Source of the DNA: Triatoma infestans
Lineage: Eukaryota > Arthropoda > Insecta > Hemiptera > Reduviidae
Assembly: GCA_011037195.1 (NCBI GenBank)
Contig: JAAEAF010014808.1
Location: 1-64,000 of the forward strand
Reading direction: 5' to 3'
DNA: 64,000 nucleotides
In this document: positions 10,060 to 21,949 of the stretch, piece by piece
How the letters are laid out: each line of letters starts with the position of its first letter
Numbering within the stretch: position 1 is the stretch's first letter
The notes under the pieces: generated by a model
Databases searched by the model: none
What the model was told of the DNA's origin: nothing
What the model saw: only the letters and a program-made list of their open reading frames with translations
Program-made: the position numbers and the translations under genes

Positions 10060-11540
10060 TCTAAAATTTGTGTATGATAACTCGAATTTGCAAATTTCGC
10101 GTATCAGTTATCAGAAACTAATGAAATCACAGAGGGTGTTTTACAAGGTGAGTCAATGAGCCCACCGTTATTTAAATTCTATATTAGTGACGTTGAGATG
10201 TACTTTAGAGACAGAGGGTTATTTGGTATTCCAGTTGGGAGTCGCTCTGATATCATGCAAAGATGGTGTTTTGCTTTTTAAAATGCAAGATTTGGATGTT
10301 GTAATGTTACAAAATGATTATATGCGGAGTAATGTTCTATGCGGATTATATGGTTTTATTCAGCGATTCCTACACTGATATCCGATCAAAACTTACCTGT
10401 CTAGAAGTTTAGTGCAAAGAAAATAATATCTTGTGTTAACACCAGTTAATGGAAACTTGTTAGATTTTCAAAACTCATACAAAGCGAAATACGTGTTTGT
10501 TTTTTAATGATGCTTTACTGGAATATGTTCCAACTTATAACTATTTGGGTGTGATGTACTCAGGTATCTTTTTAAAAGCAACAGAGCACACTGGCGAAGA
10601 TAAAGACAGCGACTGGTGCTGTACTAAACGTTTTTAAGTCTAAAATTATTAAGTGGAAGGCGAGAATAAACTTCAGGAGGGGAACTATCATCATGGGGGC
10701 GCTGCTTTTTGTCAAATTGGCAAAATGGGAAAAATGAAAAATGAAAGTTAGGAAACGACTCTGAATTTATGAACAGATCTAAATATCTTGGTATGTATAA
10801 ACCTTCATTTCTTCTTTAACACTCGTGCTCCAACTGAAACATAAACTAACAATAAAGTCTGGATTGAATTGTACCTGAAATGATGTTAAAAATAACAGTA
10901 AACTTTGCTTCAGCTAAATTCAAGCTTTTTATTCAGTTTCCAGAGCAGTTTTTTTTTTGTTATGGTGCCCGAAACGGGGGGGATTTAAAAAAAAATAAGA
11001 AGAAGCTGCAGAGATTCTCTTTGTCAAAAAATTGTTCTTCACTGCCTTCCAATGCCCTGATAATTATGCTTCTTTTAAACTCAGCTAGAGTTCAATGCTA
11101 GGAGACCTCAATGTTTCAGTAAACTCTAAAATTTTATTTAAAATATAGGTATATTCGATGCAGTTAAATTTATCACCTGACCGACTGCTGTGTATTCTGT
11201 GCAGAGAATCTATATAGAAAAAAAGTTTATTGGTAATAAGGAAATATTAGAGTAATCGACGGGTGTTGATTTACGGGAGCTATGGTCGTTCAGCCAGGAG
11301 ACAAATATGTTGACCAATTATTGGAGTTTGTTGCTTAAAAAGAAATGAGGACCTCGAAGATAGTTATTTAGAGTGTCAATGTCAACATTTCTATAAAGAA
11401 TTGAAACCTAATGTTATTAACATAGCAATTTATTTAATGCATTATATTTCCAATATTTTCATAGCTAGATGTGATTTATTTAATTCAAATTACAAGCTTT
11501 TGCGTCCAAATGAAGGCAGAACTTAATCATTACATAACTT
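10060..11540 (+). pseudogene. LINE reverse-transcriptase relic
   Basis: Degraded RT read in several frames. About 10125-10240 gives EITEGVLQGESMSPPLFKFY followed by ISDVEMYFRDRG, the RT block before the catalytic YADD. The YADD region itself is garbled. About 10510-10640 gives LEYVPTYNYLGVMYS and a TATGAVLNVF-like block of the thumb. 10940-11060 has a SLPSN block, and 11330-11520 reads like the C-terminal region. Many stops and shifts. The GVLQGE and YNYLGV spacing fits a non-LTR RT; I cannot assign the clade. Confidence 0.7.
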
Positions 11541-11802
11541 TGGGGGTTGGGAAGGATATTTCAGTATTTCTATTGAATGAATGTTCCGGGTATAGTCAAG
11601 CACTGAGTGAATTTCGTTTTCATTGGTTTGGTTGTTAGAGAACAGAAAGAGAATATTCTATTAATTTATTAATTGGAATTATTTGTTTTTTATTTTTTTT
11701 TTTATTTATTTACAAATTAGTATGGGCCAGCTCACTTAGAGCTTTACACATAGGGCTAATTGAAAGGTAAAGATCAAAACAATAAAACAAAGATGAGTTT
11801 TC

Positions 11803-12888
11803 TCAGAGATCTTGGTAGAGTCTGGGCTTTAATCTTCTGGATGATGTAGGCTCGCCTATGTGGTAATGTGAAGCTGAGGGTAGTGTGTGAAGCGATAGGA
11901 AGAATTTGTCTGTAAGGTTAGTCATGTGTGTGTATATATCTGGCATGTCAAGTTCTCTGTGTGTTTGTGTGTTTCTGACAAACCAGGGAGCGTTGAGTGC
12001 AATTCGCAGTACCTTGTTTTGGAAAGTCTGCAATCGTTTTGTCAGTGTGTTGCTAGCTGTTATCCAAACTGGACAGGCGTATGTCAGGAGAGGTCTAAGG
12101 AGAGTTTTATAGAGTAGTGTGGTGCAGGAGTGTTTGAGTGGTGTGTTTCTGTTAATGAGTGGGTAGAGTTGTTTCAGTCGGGTGTATGCTTGTTGCAGTT
12201 TAGTGTTAATGTGTAGTCTCCAGGTGAGTCTTGTATCAAGGATTACGCCCAGATAACGCACTCCTTGGTCTTTTTGTTTCCAGGGAATTTCCTGGTTGTC
12301 AATTGTTAGTAGGCGAAGGTCTTCATTTCGAAACCGCCGGAGAGCGAAGATTTTCGCTTCAGTTTTACATGGGTTTAACTTTAGCTTCCATCGGTGAAAC
12401 CAGCCAGATATACAGTCTATTGATGTTTGTAAGTCAGTAATGCTTTCGTTAAGGTCTGTATTGGATGAGGCTAACATGGTATCTTCCGCGTAGGTAGCTA
12501 ATGTCGCTGTAGTAGGTTCAGGTATGTCCGAGCAGTAGAGGTTGAAGAGTATTGGGCTCATGATTGCCCCTTGTGGTAGTCCCGCTAGTATTTGTCTTTC
12601 TGTACTGAATGTATTGTTGAGTCTTACCTGGAATGTTCTGTCTTGTAAGAAGGATCCTATTATTCGAGTTAGGTATGTTGGTGCGTTTGTGTTTGTAAGT
12701 TTGTAAAGTAGTCCAGAGTGCCAAACAATATCAAATGCAGCAGCTACGTCAAGAAATATTGCTGCCGTGTATTTTCTTTCCTCAAAATTGTGTACAATGT
12801 GTTCTGTGACTCTTTTTAGTTGGTGTAGTGGTGAGTGTTTTTGTCTGAATCCGAACTGACGAGGTGGGATTGTGTTAGAATCTGTCAA
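11803..12888 (-). pseudogene. Jockey ORF2: reverse transcriptase palm, thumb and C-terminus
   Basis: 361 codons continuing from the frameshift: PPRQFGFRQKHSP, motif A FLDVAAAFD (both acidic positions kept), LPQGAIMSPILFNLYCSDIP, then motif C as TYAEDTMLAS. The second aspartate of the catalytic YADD is glutamate here, which should cripple polymerisation. The thumb (KCT/EAKIF, YLGVILDTRLTW) and the C-terminal block LRIALNAPWFVRNTQTHREL, typical of Jockey, follow. The protein would nick target DNA and copy the element RNA at the nick. Confidence 0.92.
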
Positions 12889-13942
12889 GTGTTTTGAGAG
12901 TCGTTTGTATATTATTTTTTCTAATATTTTGGAGAAAGAGTTTAAGAGACTGATAGGGCGATAGCTGTTTGGATCGCATTTTTAGCTTACCAGCTTTGTG
13001 AAATACTATTACTATAGCACTCTTCCACTGTTTGGGAAGATATTCTAATCGAAGACAAGCATTGAAGATCCCTGTTAGGAATGCAAGACCTTTCAGAGGC
13101 AGGTTTCTTATGACAATATTGGGAATTAGATCGTTTCCCGGGGCCTTTTTGTTGGGGAGACCTTTGATGATGGATAAAATTTCGGAAGGAGAAGTAAATG
13201 CGATAGGAAGTTCTGCAGTGTGGTGAGGTTGTTGGAGTTCGGAATTGATGTGGTCTTCAATGTCCTGGTCCGTATGGTCAGTTAGAGTAAATTTGTTTTC
13301 AAGATGAGTTGCTATTGCTTCGCATTTTTCTTCATCGCTTATTGCCAATACGTTGCCTGATTGTAGTGGAGGAATCTGAGTGTGTTCGTTTAGCAGTCTT
13401 TTTGTTTCTTTCCAGAGACAACAGTCGTCTGGAGTCATCGCTTCTAAGTATGTTCTGTAAGTGGAGATTCTGTAGTGGTCGAGTTCCCATTTGATTTGTC
13501 TAGCTAGTCGATTGAAGTGAGTTTTATTTGAAGGGTCTCTAGTTCTCTGCCAAATCTTACGAATTCTGTTTTTCTCATGGATTAGGTTCAGAATTCGCCC
13601 TGGTAGTCTGTTAGTTCTGTGGACGTTGTCTTGTCGTTTATAAGTAGAGTGATAAACACCTGTATAAATTGCCTGTATAAATGTGTGAAGTGAAGTGTCA
13701 ATGTCGTCGTAGGACCTGTAATGAATTGGTATTGTTAGTAGGTTATTCATTTCATGTCTGTAAGTTTCCCAGTCTATCTTTCCAGTGATTAATTTTGGTG
13801 GTTGTTCATTGCGTTGTATGTGAGAGTGAAACGTACATATTACTGGAAGGTGGTCTAAGTCCAGTTCACTGATTGGGTCCAGATGTATTGGCATATTAAC
13901 ATTGCGTGATAATGCGATGTCCAGTATGTCAGGTTGGTAGGT
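12875..13942 (-). pseudogene. Jockey ORF2: endonuclease end and RT N-terminal part
   Basis: Begins within the C-terminal part of the APE-type endonuclease (PDILDIALSRN, then LDLDHLPVICTF, containing the SDHLP-like active-site strand). A linker and the RT fingers follow (GLPNKKAPGNDLIPN, then LPKQWKSAIVIVFHKAGK). In the run of five T at 12979-12983 one extra base shifts the frame, so the reading continues in the next entry. The 5' end is lost by truncation, the usual result of incomplete target-primed reverse transcription. Confidence 0.9.
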
Positions 13943-14149
13943 AAATTATTTGTTTAATTTATATAAGGTAGAATTAATATATAGGAACTGGCTAACACAT
14001 CAATTTAATATTTATTAAAGTAGTAAATGATTGAATGCATCAAACCACTGACAGACTGATGCCCATTGTTAATATGGTACAGTGGTTTTGTAATCACATG
14101 TGCATTTTTGTAATTTTGTAATTATTTTTTTTTTTAAAGTAAAAAACAT

Positions 14150-14512
14150 TTGAATATGTGGATGGGTCCACAGTGCAGGACAACATCTGGTATTTTATCC
14201 GTCGTAGCATGCATATTTCTTATATTCCTGATCGGTTTTCTTCCATCGTCTGAGCAAATTCACTAATTTCGTGTACAGAGTTCACTTCAACGCAATGTTT
14301 CCGTAACACATGTCCCTTGTTTGTTACATCTTGTTGGATACTTAATACATACATCAACAAACCAACAAGTGTCGTATGTAAAAGAAACATTGCGTTGAAG
14401 TAAACTCTCTGCACGAACTTGGTGAATTTGCTCTCACAATGGATGAAAAATCCAAAACCGGTCAGGAATATAAGAAATATGCATACTACGTCGGTTAAAA
14501 TACCAGATAAAA
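14150..14512. repeat. short repeat family 2, head-to-head inverted pair
   Basis: Left arm (about 14150-14317) is on the minus strand, right arm (about 14318-14512) on the plus strand. Both contain the order CATTGCGTTGAA, GAATTTGCTC, a GATGGA hairpin segment, AAAACCGGTC or AAAACCGATC, AGGAATATAAGAAATATGC and AAAATACCAGAT. The right arm also has CTTGTTGG...CCAACAAG, a small hairpin. Other copies: 30945-31545 (split), 32015-32165 and 50460-50565. A degenerate hammerhead-like core is discussed under findings. Confidence 0.75.
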
Positions 14513-15582
14513 AAACATTTATTTTCATTATTATTAATCGCCAAAGTGCATCTTCTTCCCTAAGGAAGAACTGGAATTCAAGTTTAATTAGCTTATTTAA
14601 TAGGTTGGCGAATGATCCTGGGCTATAATTTGGAATGAAGCTGTATGATGAAACTTATAGATTCAATAATGAGAGAACGTGATATACTAAAAATTATCTG
14701 TTAACAAAATGATCATGACATGACATTTTATTGATCTTTTTAATTTTCTTTTTTTTTTTGCATGACTATAATAACCATTATTACCATTCAAACATGAGAT
14801 CATATCCTCAGTTTGTAAATTGTAATACTAATAATTAGATTATAATATTTTTGAAATACAAATGAATATAAAATAAATACATAAATTTAAATTATAATAT
14901 TAATGATAACATAATTTAACAAAATATAAATATTACTCTCTCTCTCTTCCTATTTCTTACGGCATAATACATATGTTATAATAAATAATTATATTCATAT
15001 ATTTCTGTAACAAGCGTAGGACGTTAATAGCTATGTTGTTATGCTGAATAATGCTGACAATTTTAATATTATATTCGTTATCAATATTTATTTATTAATG
15101 ATAAATTGAGCCCACATATTAGTTGTTAATAATTAATTCAATTTCATTTATTTATTTATTTAGTTATTTTTTTGGTCTTGTTCATATTTGAGATTGGATT
15201 AAAATTTTTCTATTTCTTATTTTAAATGTTATATTGTGGTAATTATTTAAGTATTGTACAATGAAATAAGGACCTGAGGATACTTTACTCGCCGTTGCCC
15301 CTGAAGTGATTAATAATATTGTTGTACATTGGGGGAAATCATATACATTTCCCGAGGAAAAAAAAAAACTCATCAGTTTCCCGACCTCACATCTTTCCCA
15401 GCAGACAGTGATCTTTTGATCCTTAATTGTTCATTGGAGGTGTTAATCATACCCCCTTATATTCTTATGATCATTGTTTCCTCGTTGTTCCTTCTATAAG
15501 CCATAACAGATAGCCGAAAGGGCTATGACATTTCGTTCATTATTTTAAAAGTGTAATTCCGGTGTCCAAAGGGCTCTTGAAG
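14513..15582. other. no gene
   Basis: Very AT-rich; nothing recognised. Confidence 0.6.
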
Positions 15583-15589
15583 CCGAGAG

Positions 15590-15812
15590 ATTAGGGGTTA
15601 AATTGTTATAGGGGATATTGCACTGCTACCTCAAAGTTACTTTGCCCCCTCCCACAACGCCTTCTCGGTGTACAGCCCTAGAAAATGTATTGGAGCAGTA
15701 AGCTATAGAGGTTCCTCGAAAGAGAAAATCTAAGGGCAGCAGTGCTGGGCTCGAACTCGGGAACCTTCGCATTCCTAGTCCAGCGCGCTACCACTGAGCT
15801 AACCCCTACCCT
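15590..15812 (-). repeat. SINE family 1 copy
   Basis: Minus strand: GGGGTTAGCTCAGTGG head, A box at 15791-15801 and B box GAGTTCGAGCC at 15748-15758. A body with TTAGATTTTCTCTTTCGAGG follows, then GAGAAGGCG. The GGCGCCAATGACC tail is degraded in this copy. The head resembles a tRNA, but the copy is a repeat, not a tRNA gene. Confidence 0.8.
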
Positions 15813-16644
15813 CCTTGTCGCCTAAAAACATCTACTGCTCTTGAGCAAAAATAAAACAGAACTTAAAAATGAATTTTTTCCAGAAATTGTACAGCTTATC
15901 CCGGAAGTAACGCGTTGAAGATGAATCAAATAACATTTATAAGAGACTTTTATATATATATATTTATTTTGTGTGTGATAATTTAATATAAGGGTGGAGA
16001 AAACTATCAAATTTTTAACTGCTATTAAGCTTAACATACCTTCTTATCAAACCGCAACGCCACCATCACTATATTACTTGCGTATCTGACACACCTAGTC
16101 ATTCTGCCTTCGCTGGACTAGTTACTAGTTTAGGGTACAAACTTGGCCTTTCCTCCCTTAGGATTCTGTATAAGAATTGTCGTGATCATTCTAAAATAAC
16201 GAATGATCCGTTTATACCAGTCTACGAATAATCTATGCCAAAAGTATAGTCTGATTGAATCAGCTACTCTATCTAAGTACCTACTAAGTCTCTACCTAAG
16301 TTGCTGTTTTTATTCTTTCAATCAGCTCTTTCTCTATCTAAATTAAGTATAAGGTAATTGTAAGTTCCTTAATATTTAATTATAGTTCCGTAGAAAGTAG
16401 TTAAAATGTTTCTCCTTATTCTCTGCTTCGGATCAATCAAATATCCCACTACATCTGCTAAAGGAAAGTTTTTTCATTCTACGATCTAGCAACCAACAAG
16501 ATCGAAACACGTTCATAAGTAGGTGTTATCTATATAATTAAAGGAATAATAATGAGGTGTTTGCTATTTCAATCCTTGATAATTAATAATCACCGCACAT
16601 CTAAATTGCAAAATACTGTATATTGATTATTTGAGTAAAACTAA

Positions 16645-16876
16645 TGTAATAGGATCCAAAGAGAGGGATCCATAGAAGAGAGAGAGAGAGAGAGAAATGA
16701 CAGGACAACTCTCTCGGACTGGAGTCGGAAAAACTGCTTATATACAGCGACGGGAGATATACGAGATATATAGCAGAGTTCACTCGGCAGTCACAACGAA
16801 TTATCTACCGCAGTCTTTACCACTCTAGTATATTCTACCATTTTAGTGTAAAGTCCAGGCAGTCAGTGTCACTTTC
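16645..16876 (+). repeat. LTR family A, fragment interrupted by the palindromic element
   Basis: Starts TGTAATAGGATCC, contains an (AG)n run, TATATACAG and GTGTAAAGTCCAGGCAGT. The same start and the same TAAAGTCC block occur at 26017, 43479, 47725, 61511, 61999 (minus) and the right window edge. It breaks at 16877 where the TA-flanked palindromic element begins. Confidence 0.65.
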
Positions 16877-18958
16877 TACTTTCTCTTACTCCTAGTAAGA
16901 GGAAGGATTGTAATCGTGCTGAATTTTCGATATCGAGTTTTCACCGGAAATATCCGTTTTTGAGGTCTGCCGAGTCCAAAGAAGTGGTTTTTAGCAAATT
17001 TGTGTGTGTGTTTGTGTTTTAATGATGTGAACAGCATAGCTCAAAAGGGAAAAATCGCAGAAAAGTTCAACTTGATAATTCCGTTTAAGGTACACAATGA
17101 TATCCGACAGTAGGTCACCGGTCAAATTCCCTACCGAAAGTAAAACCACTTTCTGAATGGTTTTTTTTTTTTAACGCATTTTTGCATTCTATACATCAAA
17201 AATGGCTCCAAACGTTTTCTTAACACATTTTTCACAACTACACAACCAAAGATCTACAATTTCATTACAAGATTTCTCCCAGGAAATGCATTTAAGACCT
17301 TTTAGGTAGGGGGGTGGCGGGTTGTTCTCTAGAAGTCTATTTCTCTATGATACAAGCTATCATCGCAAAATATTAATTAGAATTAAGTATGTTGTTGAAA
17401 TTCGATTTAAAAAAAAAAAAATCGCATGACCGAATGCGTTTTTACTGAAATGTATTTTTCAGTTTTCTGGTATTTTCGATGAAAACGGCTTCAACGATTT
17501 TGTTTAAACTAGGATGTGACTACACATATAAAGAGCTACAACTTTTATTTAAAAGATTTCCTCTGAAAATTCATTAAGTGCACTTTTTTGGGAGAGGGTG
17601 GGGTTTTGTTGTTTGCTTTTTAAAATTCTATCATACATTGATTATACAAATCTACCCCCAACACAAACTGAATTAGAATAAAAGATGTCAAAATTCCGAG
17701 TTTCAGGAAAATGAGTAAACCGGAAGTGCGCTTATTTGACTGCGAACTTTTTTTTTTTCTTCATATTTTTCTCATGAACGCCAACATTTTCATTGAATTT
17801 GTACACAACTAGAAAATTTTGTCACTTACAATTTTGAAAACCTGAGTAGAGAAAGTTGTGTGAGTGTGTCAAAACAGATTTTTTTTTACATTATACGTGT
17901 ACAGTCAATATCTTGTTTATTATTAACCATTAACCATTTTCTCTCCTTCAACATACCCATTATAACTCATGATCGTTTACAAAAAAAATCTGTGTGAAAC
18001 ACTCACACACACTTTCTCTTACTCCAGTTCTCTAAATATAATTGACAATTTTAATTTGTGTACCAAATTCAATGAAATTCGTCGAAAACTGAAAAATACT
18101 GTCCAGTAAAAGCGCACTTCCGGTTAACTAATTTTCTTGAAACTCGAAATTTCAGCGATCTATTTATTTCTAACTAATTATGGTTAGATGATAGAATTGT
18201 ATAATCAACTAGGATAGCACTTTGATGAAAATCTAACTCCACCCCTCCCCTAAAAATGCCCTTAAAAGAATTTTCCCAGATAAATGTTTTAGATAAAAGT
18301 TGTAGATCTTTGCATGTTTAGTTTATATAGGGAGTTCCAAAAAAATCGTCGGAGCCATTTTTGAGAAAATTTTGAAAAAGTGAATAAATCATTTAGTAAA
18401 GTGGTAAAGTAAACGCACTTCCGGTAATCCGATTTTATTCAAACTCGGAATTTCAACAACATATTTAATACTAATTAACATTATTTAGATGACAGAGTTG
18501 TCTTACAAACTGAAATAGCACTTTAGATGGAAACCTAACCCCACCCCTCCCCAAAAAGTGCCCTTCAGTGCATTTTTCCGGAGAAATGCTTCAAATAAAA
18601 GTTGTAGTTCTTTGTATGTGTGGTAGATGTTTTAAGTTTAAAGAAAATCGTCGGAGCCATTTTTGAGAAAATCGCAAAAAAGTAAAAAATCCAACTAGTA
18701 AAGTGGTACTTCCGGGTGAGGAATTTTGACAGATAACGTAGTGTCAGATCCCATAGTGATACCTAAACGGAAATCAAGTTTCAACTTTCTACGGTTTTTA
18801 GTTTTTGAGCTATGCTGTTCACACACACACAACCATTTGCTAAAAACCACTTTTTTGGACTCAGGGGACCCTCAAAACGGATATTTCCGGTGAAAACTCG
18901 ATATCGAAAATTTGACACGATTACAATACTTCCTCTTACTAAGGAGTAAGAGAAAGTA
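16877..18958. mobile_element. 2.1-kb palindromic (foldback-like) DNA element flanked by TA
   Basis: Ends are inverted: TACTTTCTCTTACTCC at 16877 and GGAGTAAGAGAAAGTA at 18943-18958. The outer arms match for about 165 bp (16877-17040 and 18795-18958), including CGATATCGAGTTTTCACCGG. TA flanks the CTTTCTC termini on both sides. The interior repeats a module of about 290-300 bp in direct orientation on the right half (starts near 18111, 18413, 18702) and in inverse orientation on the left half, so the whole element is an imperfect palindrome centred near 17930. No coding frame. Related ends lie at 27411, 27440, 28247 and 62407. Confidence 0.8.
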
Positions 18959-19968
18959 AAACTATTATATTATATTTGTATATCCATTTATATACGATAA
19001 TTTTCACTTATAGGAGGAAGTTTTGAGATATATCACATTAAAAAACAACAAAAAAAAAAAGTAAATATTTGGTAAGTGGAAAAAAGATTTTTTAGCGGTT
19101 TTAATTAGGTGTGTGTGTGTGTGTGTAGTGTGTGTGTCGTGTGTGATGGTGGCTGTGAATAGAATGAATAATGAAATACCTAAAGAGTTTGGAGTATATG
19201 ATAGTCTTTATGAATCACAAAACTAGAAAAAACAAAAAAAAATCCTCGACCAATCCCTTTTACCATCAAAGCTCGACCATTACCGAAAATGATTCTAACG
19301 TTTTTCGATCACTTAATTCTTCCGAAAAATGCTTTTAGATTTTTCTGAAGAGAAATAGGTGTTGGAGTCAATTTAAATTATTGTTTCCGTTTTTTCGCAA
19401 AAGTTATTTAAACTTACGTTAAATGTACTTTAAAAATAAAATTTTAAGAAGACTTTGGTCAACTGGAACGGCAGCGATAAACAGTCCGTAAATGTTTTAT
19501 AGCACTTTAAATGTAAATGTAGTAGTACATATAATAAATAAATTTAAAATGCTGCCAGTATTATTGAAGATTAGTACCTTATTATTTAGCTTTACTTAGT
19601 CAATCTTACTGCTATCTGCATATGGAATAAACAACTGGCCTGCCAGACATATGTCATATTTAACCCAAACAGTAAAGAAGGAAAAAAATTGACTCAGATT
19701 TAATTCTGATTATTAAAATATTATCAGAAATATAGATTTATTTTTTTATAGTTAAGCTTGTTTCTTTTTTTTTAGTTAATCTTTGTTCGTCTCCTGCGAA
19801 GGTTGGAATGAAGATCATGTACAGTCATATTTTGCATTATATTTCAAAAATCGCACAGCAACAACATCTGAAGCGAAAGCCCCAACCAATATAATTCCTT
19901 GGATAAAACTTCCAACTGACAGAATTTGTATGATTTCACAAATTAATGTTCACTAACTAACAATGACA
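18959..19968. other. no gene; short GT microsatellite
   Basis: (GT)n at about 19109-19140. The rest is AT-rich and unassigned. Confidence 0.6.
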
Positions 19969-19972
19969 ATAC

Positions 19973-20368
19973 GTAACGTTCTTCCCAACTAAACTAGCTA
20001 CTGCAACTAGTTTTAAGTGGGTTCGTATAATAAAGTACCCTAAACTTCAATAATGAAAACACCAATTTATTGTAATACACAATAAATTACAAAATACAAC
20101 ACTTAATAATAAGTACTTCACAGTTTAAACCACAAAAGTTTACTTTGTTCACTTTTTATACTCCTTCCACAAACTTACACTTCGTTTGTAACTGGAAACT
20201 CTCCCAAATCTCTGCGGGTCCCACTATTTATACCGGTGGAGAATCTACTAGAACTTCCTCGATTCTTCTACAAAGAACTAGAGCTCGTCACCAGCGCTTC
20301 CTAGCGGCCACTCGGAGAACTTGAGGTTCCTACTTCCTCTCCAAGATGGCACCAGTGGCTGCGTTACA
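19973..20368 (-). repeat. solo LTR with GTAT target duplication
   Basis: Minus strand: starts TGTAACGCAGCC (20368), has TATAAATAG (20232-20224) and an AATAAA signal, and ends GAACGTTAC. ATAC/GTAT flanks both sides (19969-19972 and 20369-20372). No internal coding region remains, so it is the recombined remains of an LTR retrotransposon. Confidence 0.8.
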
Positions 20369-20383
20369 ATACTTTATGTTTAA

Positions 20384-21076
20384 AGGTGGGTTCACACGGA
20401 ATAGTGAAGCGGGCGAGAGCACTAACCAACGGTCAGCTGGTAGTGATCACGACCTCGTGTGAACCATGAGTAGTGGGAATGGTGATAGTCCCACCCTCGA
20501 AAATGCAGGGCGTGAAATCTCCGTCTGGTTGGAGTGAGCACGACCGTTTCAGTCGTGTTCTTGGGTATCCTGAATAGATATTGTAGACTGGAAAATGAAT
20601 CATCGGTGGCTAAGAATCTTAAGGTGACAAGAAGTTTCCTCTTCTCATTTTTGGTATCCTGTTTCTAAATCGTTGTTTTCATTTTATTGACCAAATTCAA
20701 AAACAGATTTGGTTACATCCTAAAGAAATTTCTGTAACTATTTGGATCTTCCAAGGATAACTCTCAGCAAATATTATTGTTGGTCCCGAGTTATTATTGT
20801 GGCCTCTTCACTCAGTCCTGAACACACATACTCCTCTTTTGTTCTTTATTCCAGGTTTTCAAATGATTTCTCCAACTCATGTATTAATATTTCACAAACA
20901 ACTTTCTCGTCTTCAGTTCAGCCATGAATGAACATCGAGCGAGAAACGTACGACCGACGAGACACCTTGTAAACTGCAAAAGGTCATGAGTTCTTCAGTT
21001 GAATAAGCAAGTCGTAAACGCATGCTCAGAGCAAGTAGTGCTCTCGCCCGCTTCACTACTCCGTGTGAACCCACCT
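20384..21076. mobile_element. PIF/Harbinger element, internally decayed, TAA target duplication
   Basis: Inverted ends AGGTGGGTTCACACGG (20384) and CCGTGTGAACCCACCT (ending 21076), extended inward by GTGAAGCGGGCGAGAGCACTA, about 40 bp in all. Flanked by TAA on both sides (20381-20383, 21077-21079), the PIF/Harbinger target type. The interior carries transposase fragments on the minus strand. Confidence 0.85.
20540..20935 (-). pseudogene. Harbinger (HARBI1-like) transposase N-terminal relic
   Basis: Minus strand, near 20752-20717, encodes EDPNSYRNFFRM, the first conserved block of Harbinger transposases. Near 20632-20570 it encodes LLVTLRFLATDDSFSSLQ then YLFRIPKNT, the second block. Several in-frame stops lie between and before them. 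The DDE catalytic core is absent: the element was internally deleted before the C-terminal half. The inverted ends around it are consistent with a derivative that once depended on a full transposase. Confidence 0.85.
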
Positions 21077-21079
21077 TAA

Positions 21080-21949
21080 AAATAAGTACGCATGAAGCAA
21101 TAATTTAACAGCCCTCAATAATTACATAAGTAAATACAAAATTATGTACCTCAGTTGATCGGCTGAAGATGATCTCCTTTAGGTTTTTAAAAATTATAAA
21201 AAATAAAATATACATACCGGTAGTGATGTCGTTTTATATAGGAGGTGTTGTTTGTCACAGTAATTTTGCCCGTAACAAATAATTAAATATTACAATTTGT
21301 ATTTAATAAAACTGTGGAAAATTAATTAAAGTTTCTATTTTAATATATATTTGTTAATTTTCTTAATTAACACATAAGATAATTTACATATAATAGGTAT
21401 ACTAATTTCTGTATAGTATTTTGATTAATGCGAGTCTTAAATTTTTAAAACAATAGATATGTAAGTGAATTAATTATTATTATTTAGTAAGGCGACAAAT
21501 AATATTATTTTAAATAATAATATAAACAGGATGTATGTACAATGTCACATACTAATGGGGAAATCCTTAAATACTATATTTATTATAAGATAGTAGTAAA
21601 TACATTTTAAAAATAAAACTAATAATGATTCAGATATATTCATTAAAATTGACGATAAATATAAGTTTAGAACACGTACTCAAATGTTTCATTATTTCAT
21701 CCAATCATCTCTTTTTCTAAACTTCAACATACATGGACAAACTGACGAGTGTAGTTTAATTGTGGACATGTATAAAGAATGTGGAAATGTGTTTATTAAA
21801 GAGTTATGGTCAAAATGATTTGGGGGTCATACAATACTCAAGACAAAACGTTTAATGTCACATCACTCAACAAACGGTTCTGTCCTACGTCTTTAAACAC
21901 TCAGTTTCAACCTTCATCGTGTCCAAACCTTTCTTCTTTCTTTATATCG
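21080..21949. other. no gene
   Basis: AT-rich; nothing recognised. Confidence 0.6.

Larger units (their letters stand above)
11689..13943 (-). mobile_element. Jockey-clade LINE, 5'-truncated, with 12-bp target duplication
   Basis: Minus-strand non-LTR element of about 2.25 kb. AATTATTTGTTT occurs exactly at 11677-11688 and 13944-13955. The 3' end is an A-rich tail (T-rich on the plus strand, about 11689-11710). The 5' end is truncated within the endonuclease domain (about 13943, reading YQPDILDIALSRN). Coding content is nearly complete for RT, with one frameshift. Confidence 0.92.

Noticed and set aside
15740..15805. tRNA gene on the minus strand
   Set aside because: Same SINE head; part of a repeat copy.
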